Source: Colwellia sp. MB02u-6 (GTDB taxonomy: Bacteria; Pseudomonadota; Gammaproteobacteria; Enterobacterales; Alteromonadaceae). Taken from it: a stretch of DNA of 64,000 nt. The notes beneath the pieces are model-generated. The model did no database searches. It was not told where the DNA came from and saw only the letters and a program-made list of their open reading frames with translations. The stretch covers positions 1-64,000 of the forward strand of contig NZ_JACGVG010000032.1 of assembly GCF_014077095.1 (NCBI RefSeq), given 5' to 3'. Position 1 is the first letter of the stretch. The number at the start of each line of letters is the position of its first letter. Positions 20,425-30,899 of the stretch are shown one piece after another. A program made the translations under genes and the position numbers.

Positions 20425-21282
20425 ATGATTAAAATAAATTACTTCCTAGCAATTATGCCACTGATTTTATCACTCACTGTTCAGGCGAATTCAACGCACT
20501 TAAACACGGTTAGCAACGACCTTATTAGTCAGCAAAGAACCGCACTTGCCAACAACACAAAAAATAAAGGTTTTGGCCCACAATCTCCTAGAGATATAGA
20601 TGCTATTGTGGGCACAAACACTATTGATTTTGGCACAGCACCCGCCTACGAAACCATGAATTTATGCAACATTCATTTTCACAAAAATGCTGAGCATGCC
20701 GGTGGACAATTTACCCAATATGCCGGTAATGGTGATGGTCAAGGATATCAAAGCGGCTATCTATATTCAGGCAAGTTAACTGCACAGCAACTACAACCAG
20801 TATCTAAGAATGTTTGTCCTAGTAAACACGGCGGCTTACAATCTGGCGATACCATTGAAGTGCATTACGTTCATTCATCTGCGCAGATAAAACCTGGAGC
20901 GACGTTAGGTGCTTGTTTAAGTGAGTCGATTAAAAACCCCCAACTACGAGTGGAAACTCAGGTCTATGTCCTGGTTAACAATAATAACGCGTTAAACTTT
21001 AATCAGTTAACCTTAGTTGGCAAAAAAAACAAACAATATCAAGCACTAAATCTGCCCAACAATACCGGTAAACCCGTGGTATATAGTGGCTCAACCACTG
21101 GCCCTAGTTATAATGAAGTAGGTTCGCCTTTTCAAATCACTTGGAGTGTTCGACCTGAAGTGGCTAAAGTCAATATTGATACAATAGCTCAGTGGTGTGA
21201 AAGCAATGAGTTTAACGAAGATCATGCCCATGGAGTCAGAAACTTAATCACTAATCATGAATTACTTTCACCGATCAAGTAG
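20425..21282 (+). CDS. Secreted delta-class carbonic anhydrase
   Basis: 285 residues with a signal peptide (KINYFLAIMPLILSLTVQA, cut near 21-23), so periplasmic or extracellular. The mature part matches the delta carbonic anhydrase family first described in diatoms and later found in marine proteobacteria. Segments seen are GFGPQSPRDID, NLCNIHFHKNAEHAGGQF (H84, H86, H91) and GDTIEVHYVHSSA (H147, H150), with cysteines C81, C131 and C164 that could form disulfides. The three zinc histidines probably come from these clusters. It would supply CO2/bicarbonate interconversion outside the cytoplasm, complementing the beta enzyme at 4737. Confidence 0.82.
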   Translation: MIKINYFLAIMPLILSLTVQANSTHLNTVSNDLISQQRTALANNTKNKGFGPQSPRDIDAIVGTNTIDFGTAPAYETMNLCNIHFHKNAEHAGGQFTQYAGNGDGQGYQSGYLYSGKLTAQQLQPVSKNVCPSKHGGLQSGDTIEVHYVHSSAQIKPGATLGACLSESIKNPQLRVETQVYVLVNNNNALNFNQLTLVGKKNKQYQALNLPNNTGKPVVYSGSTTGPSYNEVGSPFQITWSVRPEVAKVNIDTIAQWCESNEFNEDHAHGVRNLITNHELLSPIK

Positions 21283-21313
21283 TCAGATGTTAATAACTCA
21301 GTAATACAAAAAT

Positions 21314-21341
21314 AAAAAGCAAGCTATAAGGTTTGCTTTTT
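21314..21341 (+). terminator. Intrinsic terminator after the delta carbonic anhydrase gene
   Basis: AAAAAGCAA (21314-21322) pairs with TTGCTTTTT (21333-21341). The remaining intergenic sequence to 21773 holds no ORF. Confidence 0.75.
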
Positions 21342-21685
21342 ACCTTATGCTGTTTTAATTGAACGACAATACAACACCTTCCTTTTCTTTACTTAATATA
21401 AATCAAATATCTACTATATTGAGCAGACAAAAACTTTAAATAACATAAGCTTGTTTAGCAAAAAAACATAATTAGTTATAAAACATGCAAAGGGTGATCA
21501 TACTTATATTTTCTTAACTATTTATTAGTTATTCATTTGATAAAAAGGCTAACCCATCATTGATTAAGCGCACGTCAATAGTTAAAATTTGCCTTAGCAC
21601 AATTAAAGAAATGCTCTGTCTAGCAAGAACCATTACCTATCAGGGTAAAAAATAGAAAATAAAGTGACAATACAAGATATTGTTA

Positions 21686-21714
21686 CTGCCCTTCGCACTC
21701 GTTTTCGCTATAAT
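21686..21714 (+). promoter_or_regulatory. Candidate promoter of prfC
   Basis: A perfect TATAAT at 21709-21714 lies 59 bases before the prfC start codon, but the -35 region (CTGCCC at 17 bases spacing) is poor. Confidence 0.35.
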
Positions 21715-21773
21715 GTTGCGCTTTAAAATTTAAGTTAAATTTTTTTCATCCACTTTAAAAACAGGTAATTTGC

Positions 21774-23354
21774 ATGTCTGTACAACAGCAAGAAGTCGAC
21801 CTTAGACGCACCTTCGCTATTATTAGTCACCCTGATGCAGGTAAAACGACTATCACTGAAAAGGTCTTACTTTTTGGTCAAGCTATACAAAAAGCAGGTA
21901 CCGTGAAAGGTAAAAAATCGGGACAACATGCAAAATCTGACTGGATGGAAATGGAAAAAGAACGTGGTATTTCAATTACAACTTCTGTAATGCAATTTCC
22001 GTATAACAATTGTTTAGTAAATTTACTCGATACCCCCGGCCATGAAGACTTCTCCGAAGATACTTATCGAACACTGACCGCAGTCGACTCTTGCTTAATG
22101 GTGATTGACGTAGCTAAAGGTGTTGAAGCGCGTACCATTAAACTGATGGAAGTTACCCGTTTACGCGACACCCCTATCATTACCTTCATGAATAAAATGG
22201 ACCGCGATGTGCGAGATCCAATGGAAGTCATGGATGAAGTTGAAGACATATTAAAAATAAAGTGTGCCCCTATTACTTGGCCAATTGGCATGGGTAAAGA
22301 GTTTAAAGGTGTCTATAATATTTTGACTGATGAGATATATTTGTATCAGACAGGTCAAGGTCATACTATTCAAGAAAAACGTGTTATTAAAGGCATAGAT
22401 AACCCAGAGCTAGATGCCGTTATTGGTAATTACGCTGAAGACTTACGTGAAGAATTAGCACTGGTTGTTGGTGCTTCTCATGAATTTAATCATGAAGAAT
22501 TTTTAAAAGGCGAATTAACACCCGTATATTTTGGTACTGCATTGGGCAACTTTGGTGTGGACCATATGCTAAACGGTCTTACTCGCTGGGCTCCTAAGCC
22601 ATTATCACGCGAAACTGATACCCGAATTGTTAAAGCTGAAGAAGAGAAGTTTTCTGGTTTTGTCTTTAAAATCCAAGCCAACATGGACCCTAAACATCGT
22701 GATCGCATTGCCTTTATGCGCATTTGTTCAGGCAAGTACGAAAAAGGCATGAAGATGAAACAAGTCCGCATCGGCAAAGACGTTAGAATTGCTGATGCTG
22801 TAACTTTTATGGCCGGTGATCGATCTAATGTCGAGCAAGCTTATGCTGGTGATATTATTGGCTTACATAACCACGGTAGTATTCAAATTGGCGATACCTT
22901 TACCGCAGGTGAAGATATGAAATTTAGTGGTATTCCAAATTTTGCGCCAGAAATGTTCCGTCGTATTCGTTTACGCGATCCACTCAAAGCAAAACAATTA
23001 CAAAAAGGCCTGATTCAATTATCAGAAGAAGGTGCAGTACAAGTATTTAGACCCTTTAACTCTAACGATATGATCGTTGGTGCGGTAGGTGTATTGCAGT
23101 TTGAAGTTGTCGTACAACGCTTAAAAACTGAATACAAAGTTGACGCTATTTATGAACCGATCAGCGTAGCGACTGCACGCTGGTGTACTTGTGATAACGA
23201 GCGCACTTTAGAGAAATTTCAAAAGAAAGCTTATGATAACCTAGCACTTGATGGTGGCAATAATTTAACCTATATCGCCCCGACTATGGTTAACTTAAGT
23301 CTAGCGCAAGAGCGCCACCCAGATATTGAATTTCAAAAAACACGTGAGCATTAA
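21774..23354 (+). CDS. prfC: Peptide chain release factor 3
   Basis: 526-residue translational GTPase that removes RF1/RF2 from the ribosome after peptide release. G1 is SHPDAGKTT, the switch region is [15 protein letters not shown]3 is [14 protein letters not shown] and G4 is NKMDRD. The RF3-specific C-terminus follows ([31 protein letters not shown]). Length equals the family norm (E. coli 529). CAGGTAA lies before the ATG. Confidence 0.97.
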   Translation: MSVQQQEVDLRRTFAIISHPDAGKTTITEKVLLFGQAIQKAGTVKGKKSGQHAKSDWMEMEKERGISITTSVMQFPYNNCLVNLLDTPGHEDFSEDTYRTLTAVDSCLMVIDVAKGVEARTIKLMEVTRLRDTPIITFMNKMDRDVRDPMEVMDEVEDILKIKCAPITWPIGMGKEFKGVYNILTDEIYLYQTGQGHTIQEKRVIKGIDNPELDAVIGNYAEDLREELALVVGASHEFNHEEFLKGELTPVYFGTALGNFGVDHMLNGLTRWAPKPLSRETDTRIVKAEEEKFSGFVFKIQANMDPKHRDRIAFMRICSGKYEKGMKMKQVRIGKDVRIADAVTFMAGDRSNVEQAYAGDIIGLHNHGSIQIGDTFTAGEDMKFSGIPNFAPEMFRRIRLRDPLKAKQLQKGLIQLSEEGAVQVFRPFNSNDMIVGAVGVLQFEVVVQRLKTEYKVDAIYEPISVATARWCTCDNERTLEKFQKKAYDNLALDGGNNLTYIAPTMVNLSLAQERHPDIEFQKTREH

Positions 23355-23400
23355 TAAGTGTCTTGTAATTGAAAACCATTGATAGCCCATAATTTATCCA

Positions 23401-23456
23401 TAAGCGTAATTAAAAGTATTACGCTTATTCACTCAAGTTATCGCCGCTCACTTGAG
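23401..23456 (+). other. Two hairpins between prfC and argS
   Basis: TAAGCGTAAT (23401-23410) pairs perfectly with ATTACGCTTA (23418-23427). CTCAAG (23432-23437) pairs with CTTGAG (23451-23456). They may end prfC transcription or shape the argS leader. Confidence 0.4.
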
Positions 23457-23483
23457 CCTTTAATCGAAGAAGAGTTAATTTAA

Positions 23484-25223
23484 ATGAATATTAGCAACAT
23501 CCTGAATGAAAAAGTTAAGCTTGCTATGACAGCGGCAGGTTTACCAGAAGGTACAAACCCTGCGATAAGTTTATCTAACCGAGCAAATTTTGGTGACTAC
23601 CAAGCTAATGGTGTCATGGGTGCGGCTAAAAAATTAAAAACCAATCCACGTGAACTGGCAACTAAAGTAGTTGCTGCTCTGGACTTAACCGGTATCGCTG
23701 AAAAAGTTGAATTAGCCGGCCCTGGCTTTATTAATATTCATTTAGACAAAAACTGGTTAGCAAACCAATTAAATACAATATCAAATGACAAAAATTTAGG
23801 CGTAATACAAGCAATAAAGCCTCAAAATGTTGTCGTTGATTACTCTGCTCCTAACCTGGCAAAAGAAATGCACGTAGGGCATTTACGCTCAACCATTATT
23901 GGTGATGCCGTTGTGCGCGCGCTTGAGTTTCGTGGTGAACATGTTATCCGCCAAAATCACATGGGTGATTGGGGTACACAGTTTGGTATGTTATTAGCCC
24001 ATTTAAGCGATAAGTTAGCGTCTAATGAAGTGGCAGAAACTGCCCTTTCAGATCTAGAAAACTTTTATCGTGAAGCGAAAGTGCGTTTTGATAACGAAGA
24101 CGGCTTTGCTGATCGTGCTCGTGATTACGTCGTAAAACTGCAAAGTGGCGATGGCCATTGTGCAAAACTTTGGCAACAGTTTATTGATATTTCAATTAGC
24201 CATAGCGAAGAAATTTATCAAAAACTCAACGTGACCTTAGCCCGCAAAGATATTATGGGTGAAAGTGCATATAACGATGATTTATCAAACGTTATTGATG
24301 AACTCATGGCACAAAAAATAGCGGTAGAAGATCAAGGCGCTAAAGTTGTTTTTATTAATGAAATGGCCAACAAAGATGGTGATCCCTCAGTATTTATCGT
24401 ACAAAAGTCTGGCGGCGGTTACTTATATGCCACCACCGACCTTTCAGCTTGTCGCTACCGAAGTGGTCAGTTAAAAGCTGATCGTATTATTATTTTTACT
24501 GACGCTCGTCAAGCTTTACACTTTAAGCAAGTTGAAATTGTCGCGCGTAAAGCCGGTTTCTTACCCGAGCATGTCAGTTATGATCATTGCCCATTTGGTA
24601 TGATGATGGGAGACGACGGCAAGCCTTTTAAAACGCGAACTGGTGGCACAATAAAACTAGCTGAATTACTTGATGAAGCCGTTATTAGAGCCAAAGCCGT
24701 GATTGCTGAAAAGAACCCTGATTACAGCGAAGCACACTTAACTGAAATTGCCAAAAAAGTGGGTATTGGCGCGGTCAAGTTTGCTGATTTATCAAAAAAC
24801 CGTACCAGTGATTATATTTTCAACTGGAAAACCATGCTGAGTTTTGAAGGTGCTACCGCGCCCTACTTACAGTATGCTTATTCTCGTATTCAAAGTATTT
24901 TTACTAAAGCAGACTTTTCAGCCAATAATAACTTACCCGCCATTGCTATTGTTGAACCACAAGAAAAAGCCTTAGCACTAAAATTATTGCAGTTAGAAAA
25001 TGTTATCGACTCAGTTATTAGCGAATGTACACCAAACTTGCTGTGTAATTATTTATATGAACTGGCCAGTCTTTATATGAGTTTTTACGAAGCCTGCCCA
25101 ATATTAAAAGATGATATAGCCAGTGATGTACAGCAATCGCGACTGGCACTAAGCTACATAATTGCCAATACGCTTAAACAAGGTTTAGATATTTTAGGCA
25201 TTGACGTAATGGAACGCATGTAA
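23484..25223 (+). CDS. argS: Arginyl-tRNA synthetase
   Basis: 579-residue class I synthetase charging tRNA-Arg. The N-terminal Add-1 domain (to about 110) is followed by the HIGH box in the form [12 protein letters not shown] and the segment [13 protein letters not shown]. The KMSKS region is in the divergent form [16 protein letters not shown] usual for ArgRS. The C-terminal anticodon domain ends [13 protein letters not shown]. Complete, single gene. Confidence 0.97.
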   Translation: MNISNILNEKVKLAMTAAGLPEGTNPAISLSNRANFGDYQANGVMGAAKKLKTNPRELATKVVAALDLTGIAEKVELAGPGFINIHLDKNWLANQLNTISNDKNLGVIQAIKPQNVVVDYSAPNLAKEMHVGHLRSTIIGDAVVRALEFRGEHVIRQNHMGDWGTQFGMLLAHLSDKLASNEVAETALSDLENFYREAKVRFDNEDGFADRARDYVVKLQSGDGHCAKLWQQFIDISISHSEEIYQKLNVTLARKDIMGESAYNDDLSNVIDELMAQKIAVEDQGAKVVFINEMANKDGDPSVFIVQKSGGGYLYATTDLSACRYRSGQLKADRIIIFTDARQALHFKQVEIVARKAGFLPEHVSYDHCPFGMMMGDDGKPFKTRTGGTIKLAELLDEAVIRAKAVIAEKNPDYSEAHLTEIAKKVGIGAVKFADLSKNRTSDYIFNWKTMLSFEGATAPYLQYAYSRIQSIFTKADFSANNNLPAIAIVEPQEKALALKLLQLENVIDSVISECTPNLLCNYLYELASLYMSFYEACPILKDDIASDVQQSRLALSYIIANTLKQGLDILGIDVMERM

Positions 25224-25243
25224 ATAAGATAGCCATACTAGGT

Positions 25244-25280
25244 AGTGTTGATTCGCTCATTAAAAAAGTGAATTAACACT
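25244..25280 (+). terminator. Hairpin after argS
   Basis: AGTGTTGATTC (25244-25254) and GAATTAACACT (25270-25280) pair with one mismatch around a 15-base loop. There is no clear T-run. Confidence 0.35.
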
Positions 25281-25317
25281 TCGAAAATGGTTAGTTAACG
25301 TAAAGTGGGGGGAGCAA

Positions 25318-26130
25318 ATGACAGACATGCTAAGCTTTACCGACAGCCATTGTCATCTTGATTTTGACGCTTTTTCTGCCAATTTACCCGACTTACTTAA
25401 GCAATGCCAGCAAGCGAATATTCACCATATCGTTATACCTAGCATTGGCCCTAAAAACTGGCATAAGACACTAACACTAGCAAAAAATTACAGTAGTGAA
25501 ACACTAACATTGCATCCGAGTTTAGGTATTCACCCTTGGTTTCTGAAGGACTTAAGTGCTGATAGTCTGACTGTTTTAGAACACTTAGTTAAAAGTCATC
25601 GCAATGATATTGTGGCTATCGGTGAAGCAGGTATTGATGGCGTTATTGCTCAAGCAGAAAATAATTTAGCGCAGCAAATTCAAGTTTTTGAACAACAACT
25701 TACCTTAGCAAAATCCTACCAGTTACCCATTATTGTTCATCATCGTAAATCGCATCAGCATATTATCACTATGTTACGACAAATAAACCTTACTAAAGGT
25801 GGGATTATCCACGCTTTTTCAGGTAGTTACCAGCAAGCATGTCAGTATATTGATTTAGGTTTTAAACTGGGTATCGGCGGCACAATTACCTATCCACGCG
25901 CGGAAAAAACCATTCAAGCCATAAAGCGACTACCACTAGCAAGCTTAGTGTTGGAAACAGACGCACCATCAATGCCATTATATGGTTTTCAAGGCCAAGA
26001 TAATTCGCCCTTACAGCTGATTAAAGTATTTCAAGCACTGGTAAGCATACGCTCTGAATCATCGAGTGAAATTGCCCATGCATTGGAGTCGAATATAAAC
26101 ACTGTTTTAGCTTTCGCTAAAGCTAGGTAA
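25318..26130 (+). CDS. TatD-family metal-dependent hydrolase
   Basis: 270 residues, TIM-barrel deoxyribonuclease/hydrolase family. The metal-site residues are complete: DSHCHLDF (H11, H13), GEAGID, VHHRKS, IHAFSG and ETDAPSMPL. It resembles the YjjV branch of the TatD family more than TatD itself, by general flavour. A strong purine-rich ribosome site (ggggggagc) lies before the ATG. It has its own position between argS and ytjB; the substrate is unknown, and 3'-5' DNase activity is known for relatives. Confidence 0.88.
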   Translation: MTDMLSFTDSHCHLDFDAFSANLPDLLKQCQQANIHHIVIPSIGPKNWHKTLTLAKNYSSETLTLHPSLGIHPWFLKDLSADSLTVLEHLVKSHRNDIVAIGEAGIDGVIAQAENNLAQQIQVFEQQLTLAKSYQLPIIVHHRKSHQHIITMLRQINLTKGGIIHAFSGSYQQACQYIDLGFKLGIGGTITYPRAEKTIQAIKRLPLASLVLETDAPSMPLYGFQGQDNSPLQLIKVFQALVSIRSESSSEIAHALESNINTVLAFAKAR

Positions 26131-26175
26131 AACAGAGTTAAACATAGATAAAACAGTGTTAAAAAATGCTTGACA

Positions 26176-26781
26176 CTAACGGCTAGGTGGTCTAAAACCT
26201 TGACGGCTAAAACGATTTAATCCACGAGTTAAGAGAAAGCCAATAACGCCTGCCACCATCATCAACAAACGCATAATATCGTATTGATCACGGCTATTTT
26301 TAATCAGTTCATCGGCTAATATTGAGCGATAAAGCGAGAGTCGAATATAGCCGTGCAATTTATCTGTTCGCAGTTCCTGCACGAAAGGGATCACATCATC
26401 AGTTTGGTTTATTTTTCGCAGGCTAAGACCAAAAAGATCATTAATAGATTCTGCTTGCTCTGAACTGGCAATGTTTTGCCCAGTAATACCATAAATATGC
26501 ACACTCTTTACTAATGGTTGCTGTACTAAGTTGTCGGTATATTGCTGTAACTGGCTAGGGTTTTGCGCCAAATAAGGTAATGTGCTTGTTGCTGCTTGTG
26601 CTAAATAAAGCTGGCCCATTTTACTGGCATGATCTTGGATCTGTAGTTGATGATTATCACGACTGCTCACCCAAAAATCCATCAAAAATACTAATAATAA
26701 AATAGCGAGCGCTAATTGTAATATTTTATTATAAATCGGTGATAATTTAGGGTATAAAGGCTGTTCTATTTGCTTCATCAA
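26176..26781 (-). CDS. ytjB: YtjB/Smp-family membrane protein
   Basis: 201 residues with one membrane segment near the N-terminus (ILQLALAILLLVFLMDFWV) and another near the C-terminus (LLMMVAGVIGFLLTRGL). Between them is a periplasmic domain of about 120 residues including QPLVKSVHIYGITGQNIASSE. This layout and its position divergent from serB match YtjB (Smp), an enterobacterial protein of unclear role. Function is not known from the sequence. Confidence 0.8.
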   Translation of the reverse strand: MMKQIEQPLYPKLSPIYNKILQLALAILLLVFLMDFWVSSRDNHQLQIQDHASKMGQLYLAQAATSTLPYLAQNPSQLQQYTDNLVQQPLVKSVHIYGITGQNIASSEQAESINDLFGLSLRKINQTDDVIPFVQELRTDKLHGYIRLSLYRSILADELIKNSRDQYDIMRLLMMVAGVIGFLLTRGLNRFSRQGFRPPSR

Positions 26782-26885
26782 ACGAATTGCTTCCTATATT
26801 TCTATAACTGTATTATAGAACCATATTTCAACTTTTTATACTAGGACAGTTATTTTAAATCGTGTTTTTCATATAAGGTAGTATC

Positions 26886-27926
26886 GTGACAACCCAAAAA
26901 AAATTATTTTCTTTAGACAATATCCAGCACTTAAATTTAATACAATGGCTACCGGTTGACGCAAGCTCGAACAATATCGCCATTACTTTTGATAAAACGC
27001 AACAAGCCTTTGTTTTATCTGATAATAATAATAACAACCTACCAAGCCTAACAAACTCATCAGAAACCATAGAACTTATTGTTTTTGGTGATCTTAAAGT
27101 TACTACTTTAGTCAATTTGCTGAGCAAGTGTGAATTAACCCTGCACTGCCTGCATAAAATTAATCAACGTAATAACGCTACAAGCTACCGATTCGGTGTA
27201 CAAATAAAGGATATTAAACAGGCACAAGATCGCCTCGCTAGCTTTAATATTAGTGAACAAATTGAATCGGCGTTATTACTGAATGCGCCAACACTTTCAA
27301 CACCTGGCTTATTGGTCATGGATATGGACTCGACCACCATAAAAATTGAATGTATCGATGAAATAGCGGTACTGGCGGGTGTTGGTGAAGAAGTAGCAGC
27401 AGTGACTGAACTGGCCATGTTAGGAGAGCTAGATTTCAGCCAGAGTTTACATCAACGTGTTGCTAAACTTGAACATGCGCCTGAAAAAATTTTGGCACAA
27501 GTCGCCAGTAACATCCCCTTAATGGAAGGCTTAGAAACCTTAGTTAGCGAACTGAAAAAACATCACTGGCGCGTTGCTATTGCCTCAGGTGGCTTTACCT
27601 ATTTTGCCGACCACTTAAAACAAATGTTATCACTTGACGCTGCTGTAGCTAACGTTTTAGAAATAAAAAACAATCTTTTAACCGGAAAAGTGCTAGGTGA
27701 AGTTATTGATGCAAAAGCAAAAGCAAATTGCTTAGTAGAACTGAAGAATGAATTTAATATTGCGCCGACACAAACAGTTGCGATGGGCGATGGTGCCAAC
27801 GACTTGGTCATGATGGCAGCAGCACACTTAGGTGTTGCCTTTCACGCTAAGCCTTTAGTACTAGCGCAAGCAGATGCTTGTATTACTACCTCAGGCCTAG
27901 ATTGTTTACTGCATTGGCTTAAGTAG
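26886..27926 (+). CDS. serB: Phosphoserine phosphatase
   Basis: 346 residues, last step of serine synthesis. The N-terminal ACT-like region (about 1-125) is followed by the HAD phosphatase: motif I DMDSTT (D146, D148), motif II Ser in VAIASGGFTYF, Lys in the KAKANC region, and motif III GDGANDL. It starts with GTG at 26886; no in-frame ATG lies upstream. A strong terminator follows. Confidence 0.96.
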   Translation: MTTQKKLFSLDNIQHLNLIQWLPVDASSNNIAITFDKTQQAFVLSDNNNNNLPSLTNSSETIELIVFGDLKVTTLVNLLSKCELTLHCLHKINQRNNATSYRFGVQIKDIKQAQDRLASFNISEQIESALLLNAPTLSTPGLLVMDMDSTTIKIECIDEIAVLAGVGEEVAAVTELAMLGELDFSQSLHQRVAKLEHAPEKILAQVASNIPLMEGLETLVSELKKHHWRVAIASGGFTYFADHLKQMLSLDAAVANVLEIKNNLLTGKVLGEVIDAKAKANCLVELKNEFNIAPTQTVAMGDGANDLVMMAAAHLGVAFHAKPLVLAQADACITTSGLDCLLHWLK

Positions 27927-27933
27927 AGCTTTA

Positions 27934-27964
27934 GGGGCAAGTTAGCCTTTAACTAACTTGCCCC
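27934..27964 (+). terminator. Terminator after serB
   Basis: Twelve-base perfect stem GGGGCAAGTTAG (27934-27945) with CTAACTTGCCCC (27953-27964), followed by AAATTTTT. Confidence 0.8.
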
Positions 27965-28085
27965 AAATTTTTCAACGTTAATATGTCATAGCAAGTTGAT
28001 TAATTATCTGCTCATTCCAAATGGTTAAAATGAAAAAGGTGATCACTTGATTAATCAACTTGGTATCAGCCTTAGTAGTAAGACG

Positions 28086-30539
28086 TTAAGCGTTGCTCGT
28101 TGAACGATAGCGAAAAAGCTCTTCTTGAGTGATATCAAAAATTTGTCCGATGCCCAAAACACTCCAAATATTTTGTTCAATTTGTTTACCGCGATGAAGT
28201 GCATAAGCACTAATATAACTTAATTCAGGATGAAGGTAGCTCATGTCAGGTTCGCCAACGCGTGAAAGCTTTATCATCAGACAGAAAAATTGTCCATTTT
28301 TCAGCGCCTGATAAATAAAGCCTTGTTTTAATGCTTCACTATTTAACTCTGAAGACAATTTTATACTGACCGCTTTGTCTGCCTTGTCAGCACCAGCTTT
28401 AAACGCAATATACAGTACATGGCAACTTGGCGAGTCTGTTTCCTGCATTTTTTTTAGCTTAGCACTTAAGCTTGGCATTATATCCGCGTGACCCAAGATA
28501 GGATATAAGTTGTAATATAAATTACCATCACTTAATTGCTGCATTACTGACATTAAGTTGCCACGACAGTCTCCACCAGCGATCACCTCTGATTTATAAC
28601 GACTACCACTTGTTTGCATAACAAGCGCAGGAACGGTTGAGCTTGCACTGTAGATATTACGAAATGCTCTGGCTAAGTCGGGGCTAAACGTATCACATTC
28701 GTCAGAGGTTAATTTATCGCTGTTTTTATCAATCAAAGCTTTAAAAAACTTACGGCCAATATGTTGATGCTGCTGAACAAAAATCCGTAAATTAATAATA
28801 TTTTTAGCACTATTTACCCGTACAACTTCATAGGGTAAGTCAGTTAAAGCAAATGCTGAGGTTATTTTTTGTAGCTTTGGGAAACTTAAGTAAACCATGT
28901 CACCTTTGAGCAATATTGTTGTTTTATCTAATGAAATCTTCAAACCAGAGGTAGAAAAATCAAGAGAAATACCGGTTAAGATAACGTGATCAATTTCAAC
29001 GTGAACTGGCGTTTTATAAGTAAAACGTAATTCTTGTCGCTTATTTCTATAGTTGATGCCAATATTATCAACACTGAACTTTTCACTTAAGCGTTTATGA
29101 CCAAATCTTTTCAATTTAACGCTATTAATACCCTCATAAGACAAGGATTGATATGCCTGAATGCTTTCATTTTTTGTAACATCATTTATCACAACAATAT
29201 AAGGTATTTTAGCCAATAATGCCTGAATCTCATTAGATATTGGCGCATTTAAATACGCATTTTTCTCAGTCATGCTATTAGATAAAGTAAAGTTTGACTG
29301 GGCGCGACTTGGCACTACATCCAACAAAGTGAGTTGGGTAATTAAAAAGTTTTCTTTTGCCGCTGCAAAAGCCAAAAACTGTGGGGTAAATTCAGGATCA
29401 TCGCCAAGCTGGAGTTCATCGGCAGTATAAAAATATGACTTGCCTTGGCTTTGATGAATAAAACTAAACACTAATAGCGATTGTCCAGATAGCGCCAGCT
29501 TTTTAAGTCGAGTGATTCGTTCTGGTGTAATTAAACAAAATAATGTCGAATTATGTTTTTCATCCTGCCAATACTGATAAAGACCTTGGTTATTAGGGCA
29601 AGTCAGTGCATATTTTGGCGTTAAACTAGTATTATTTTTTTCAATAAAAACAGGTAATTCATTAGATTTAGGCAAGACATATTGTTCAAAACTGCGAGCT
29701 TGCAAGGCACTAATAGTATTATCTAAATTGATTTTGTAGCGACGTTTATTCCCTTGAATAAAGCTAACCATATATTGTGTAAAACTATTGGGGCCAAGCT
29801 TGTCTTGATGAGTTCTTTTAACACCTACCAGCTGCATATTATCTAATACGGTCAAATTTTTAACTACATAAGTAAAGTCGCTCTCAGCCATTAGTTGAAA
29901 CTGATCTTCCAAACCACTGAAACGTATTGTAATTTTTTGACCAATACCAATAGGCCTTAGGTCATTCACTTTAAACTTACAGCCGCTGACACTTAAGTCT
30001 AAAGTGGTACATTTAAATTTTTGATCATTACCGATAGTGATTTGAATCGAGATAACAAAATTCATCCGCTCTTCAATTCGGTTATGATAAGGACCAAAGC
30101 TATAAAATTTTGCTGGATATTGCGATTTTTCAAATACTTTATTGCTGGCTTCTGGCGAGCCTTTACTGACCTGAGTTTTCTCTTTTTGATAAATAACCCG
30201 AAAGTTATTTTCGGTATTCATCGTTGCTTCGTAGACACCCAAACTATAGCTGCCATAACGCGTAAACGCTTCTGTAAAAACTAAACTGGCAACATTGTCT
30301 AAAAAATGTATCCTTTGTTCGTGTTGAAAAATCTTACACTCACCATCGACATGACCTCGTAAATCAATCAAACGAGTACAAGGTGCAGCAAGACGTTTTA
30401 ATTCCATTTTTAATAGAAAACGTTCAGTCTGCGGAAGGCTCTTGGAGACAGCATAAAATTTAGTTTCAAAGTCACTATTTAAGACTTGGCCACTAAATTC
30501 ATCAATAATTTTTTTATATTTTGAAAAATCTTTATTCAT
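28086..30539 (-). CDS. Large protein with two PilZ domains (c-di-GMP effector candidate)
   Basis: 817 residues, soluble, no signal peptide. Two canonical c-di-GMP signatures are seen. The first is RIEER followed by DLSVSG (about residues 154-183). The second is RQELR followed by DFSTSG (near 510-540). Both arginines of each RxxxR and the DxSxxG are present, so both sites should bind. The remaining sequence (N-terminal 150 residues, the region between the domains, and the C-terminal 230) matches no fold I recognise. Large double-PilZ proteins next to radA occur in Alteromonadales as far as I recall. The EAL phosphodiesterase at 1880 is the only other c-di-GMP protein seen here. Confidence 0.8.
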   Translation of the reverse strand: MNKDFSKYKKIIDEFSGQVLNSDFETKFYAVSKSLPQTERFLLKMELKRLAAPCTRLIDLRGHVDGECKIFQHEQRIHFLDNVASLVFTEAFTRYGSYSLGVYEATMNTENNFRVIYQKEKTQVSKGSPEASNKVFEKSQYPAKFYSFGPYHNRIEERMNFVISIQITIGNDQKFKCTTLDLSVSGCKFKVNDLRPIGIGQKITIRFSGLEDQFQLMAESDFTYVVKNLTVLDNMQLVGVKRTHQDKLGPNSFTQYMVSFIQGNKRRYKINLDNTISALQARSFEQYVLPKSNELPVFIEKNNTSLTPKYALTCPNNQGLYQYWQDEKHNSTLFCLITPERITRLKKLALSGQSLLVFSFIHQSQGKSYFYTADELQLGDDPEFTPQFLAFAAAKENFLITQLTLLDVVPSRAQSNFTLSNSMTEKNAYLNAPISNEIQALLAKIPYIVVINDVTKNESIQAYQSLSYEGINSVKLKRFGHKRLSEKFSVDNIGINYRNKRQELRFTYKTPVHVEIDHVILTGISLDFSTSGLKISLDKTTILLKGDMVYLSFPKLQKITSAFALTDLPYEVVRVNSAKNIINLRIFVQQHQHIGRKFFKALIDKNSDKLTSDECDTFSPDLARAFRNIYSASSTVPALVMQTSGSRYKSEVIAGGDCRGNLMSVMQQLSDGNLYYNLYPILGHADIMPSLSAKLKKMQETDSPSCHVLYIAFKAGADKADKAVSIKLSSELNSEALKQGFIYQALKNGQFFCLMIKLSRVGEPDMSYLHPELSYISAYALHRGKQIEQNIWSVLGIGQIFDITQEELFRYRSTSNA

Positions 30540-30899
30540 TTACGCTTCAATATCTTTACAATAAAGCCAACTACGCATCGTATATTAACTTAGTATCCAT
30601 ACCATGTTATAAAATCAACACCACAACACTATATTCAACGATAAATAGTAAACAATTTATCTTTAACTGTTTCAAAGCAATAACTATACCTGTTAACTTG
30701 CTATAAAAGCAGTAGAACTAAAAGTTTTTTTTACCATAAACTAAATGCTGATATTAGTTCAACTAAAACCCTGAATATAAAGCATAATAATTTTCCTGAC
30801 AAACAACATTTAAGCATTTTACCTTGATGTTTTGTCATAATTTTGACTGATTGCATAGCAAGAGGTTAAAAAATTTAAATTTAAATAATAGGCAGCCAA
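30540..30899. other. Divergent promoter region between the PilZ gene and radA
   Basis: 360 bases of AT-rich DNA with no ORF of note; it presumably holds promoters for both flanking genes. No clear boxes were found. Confidence 0.4.
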
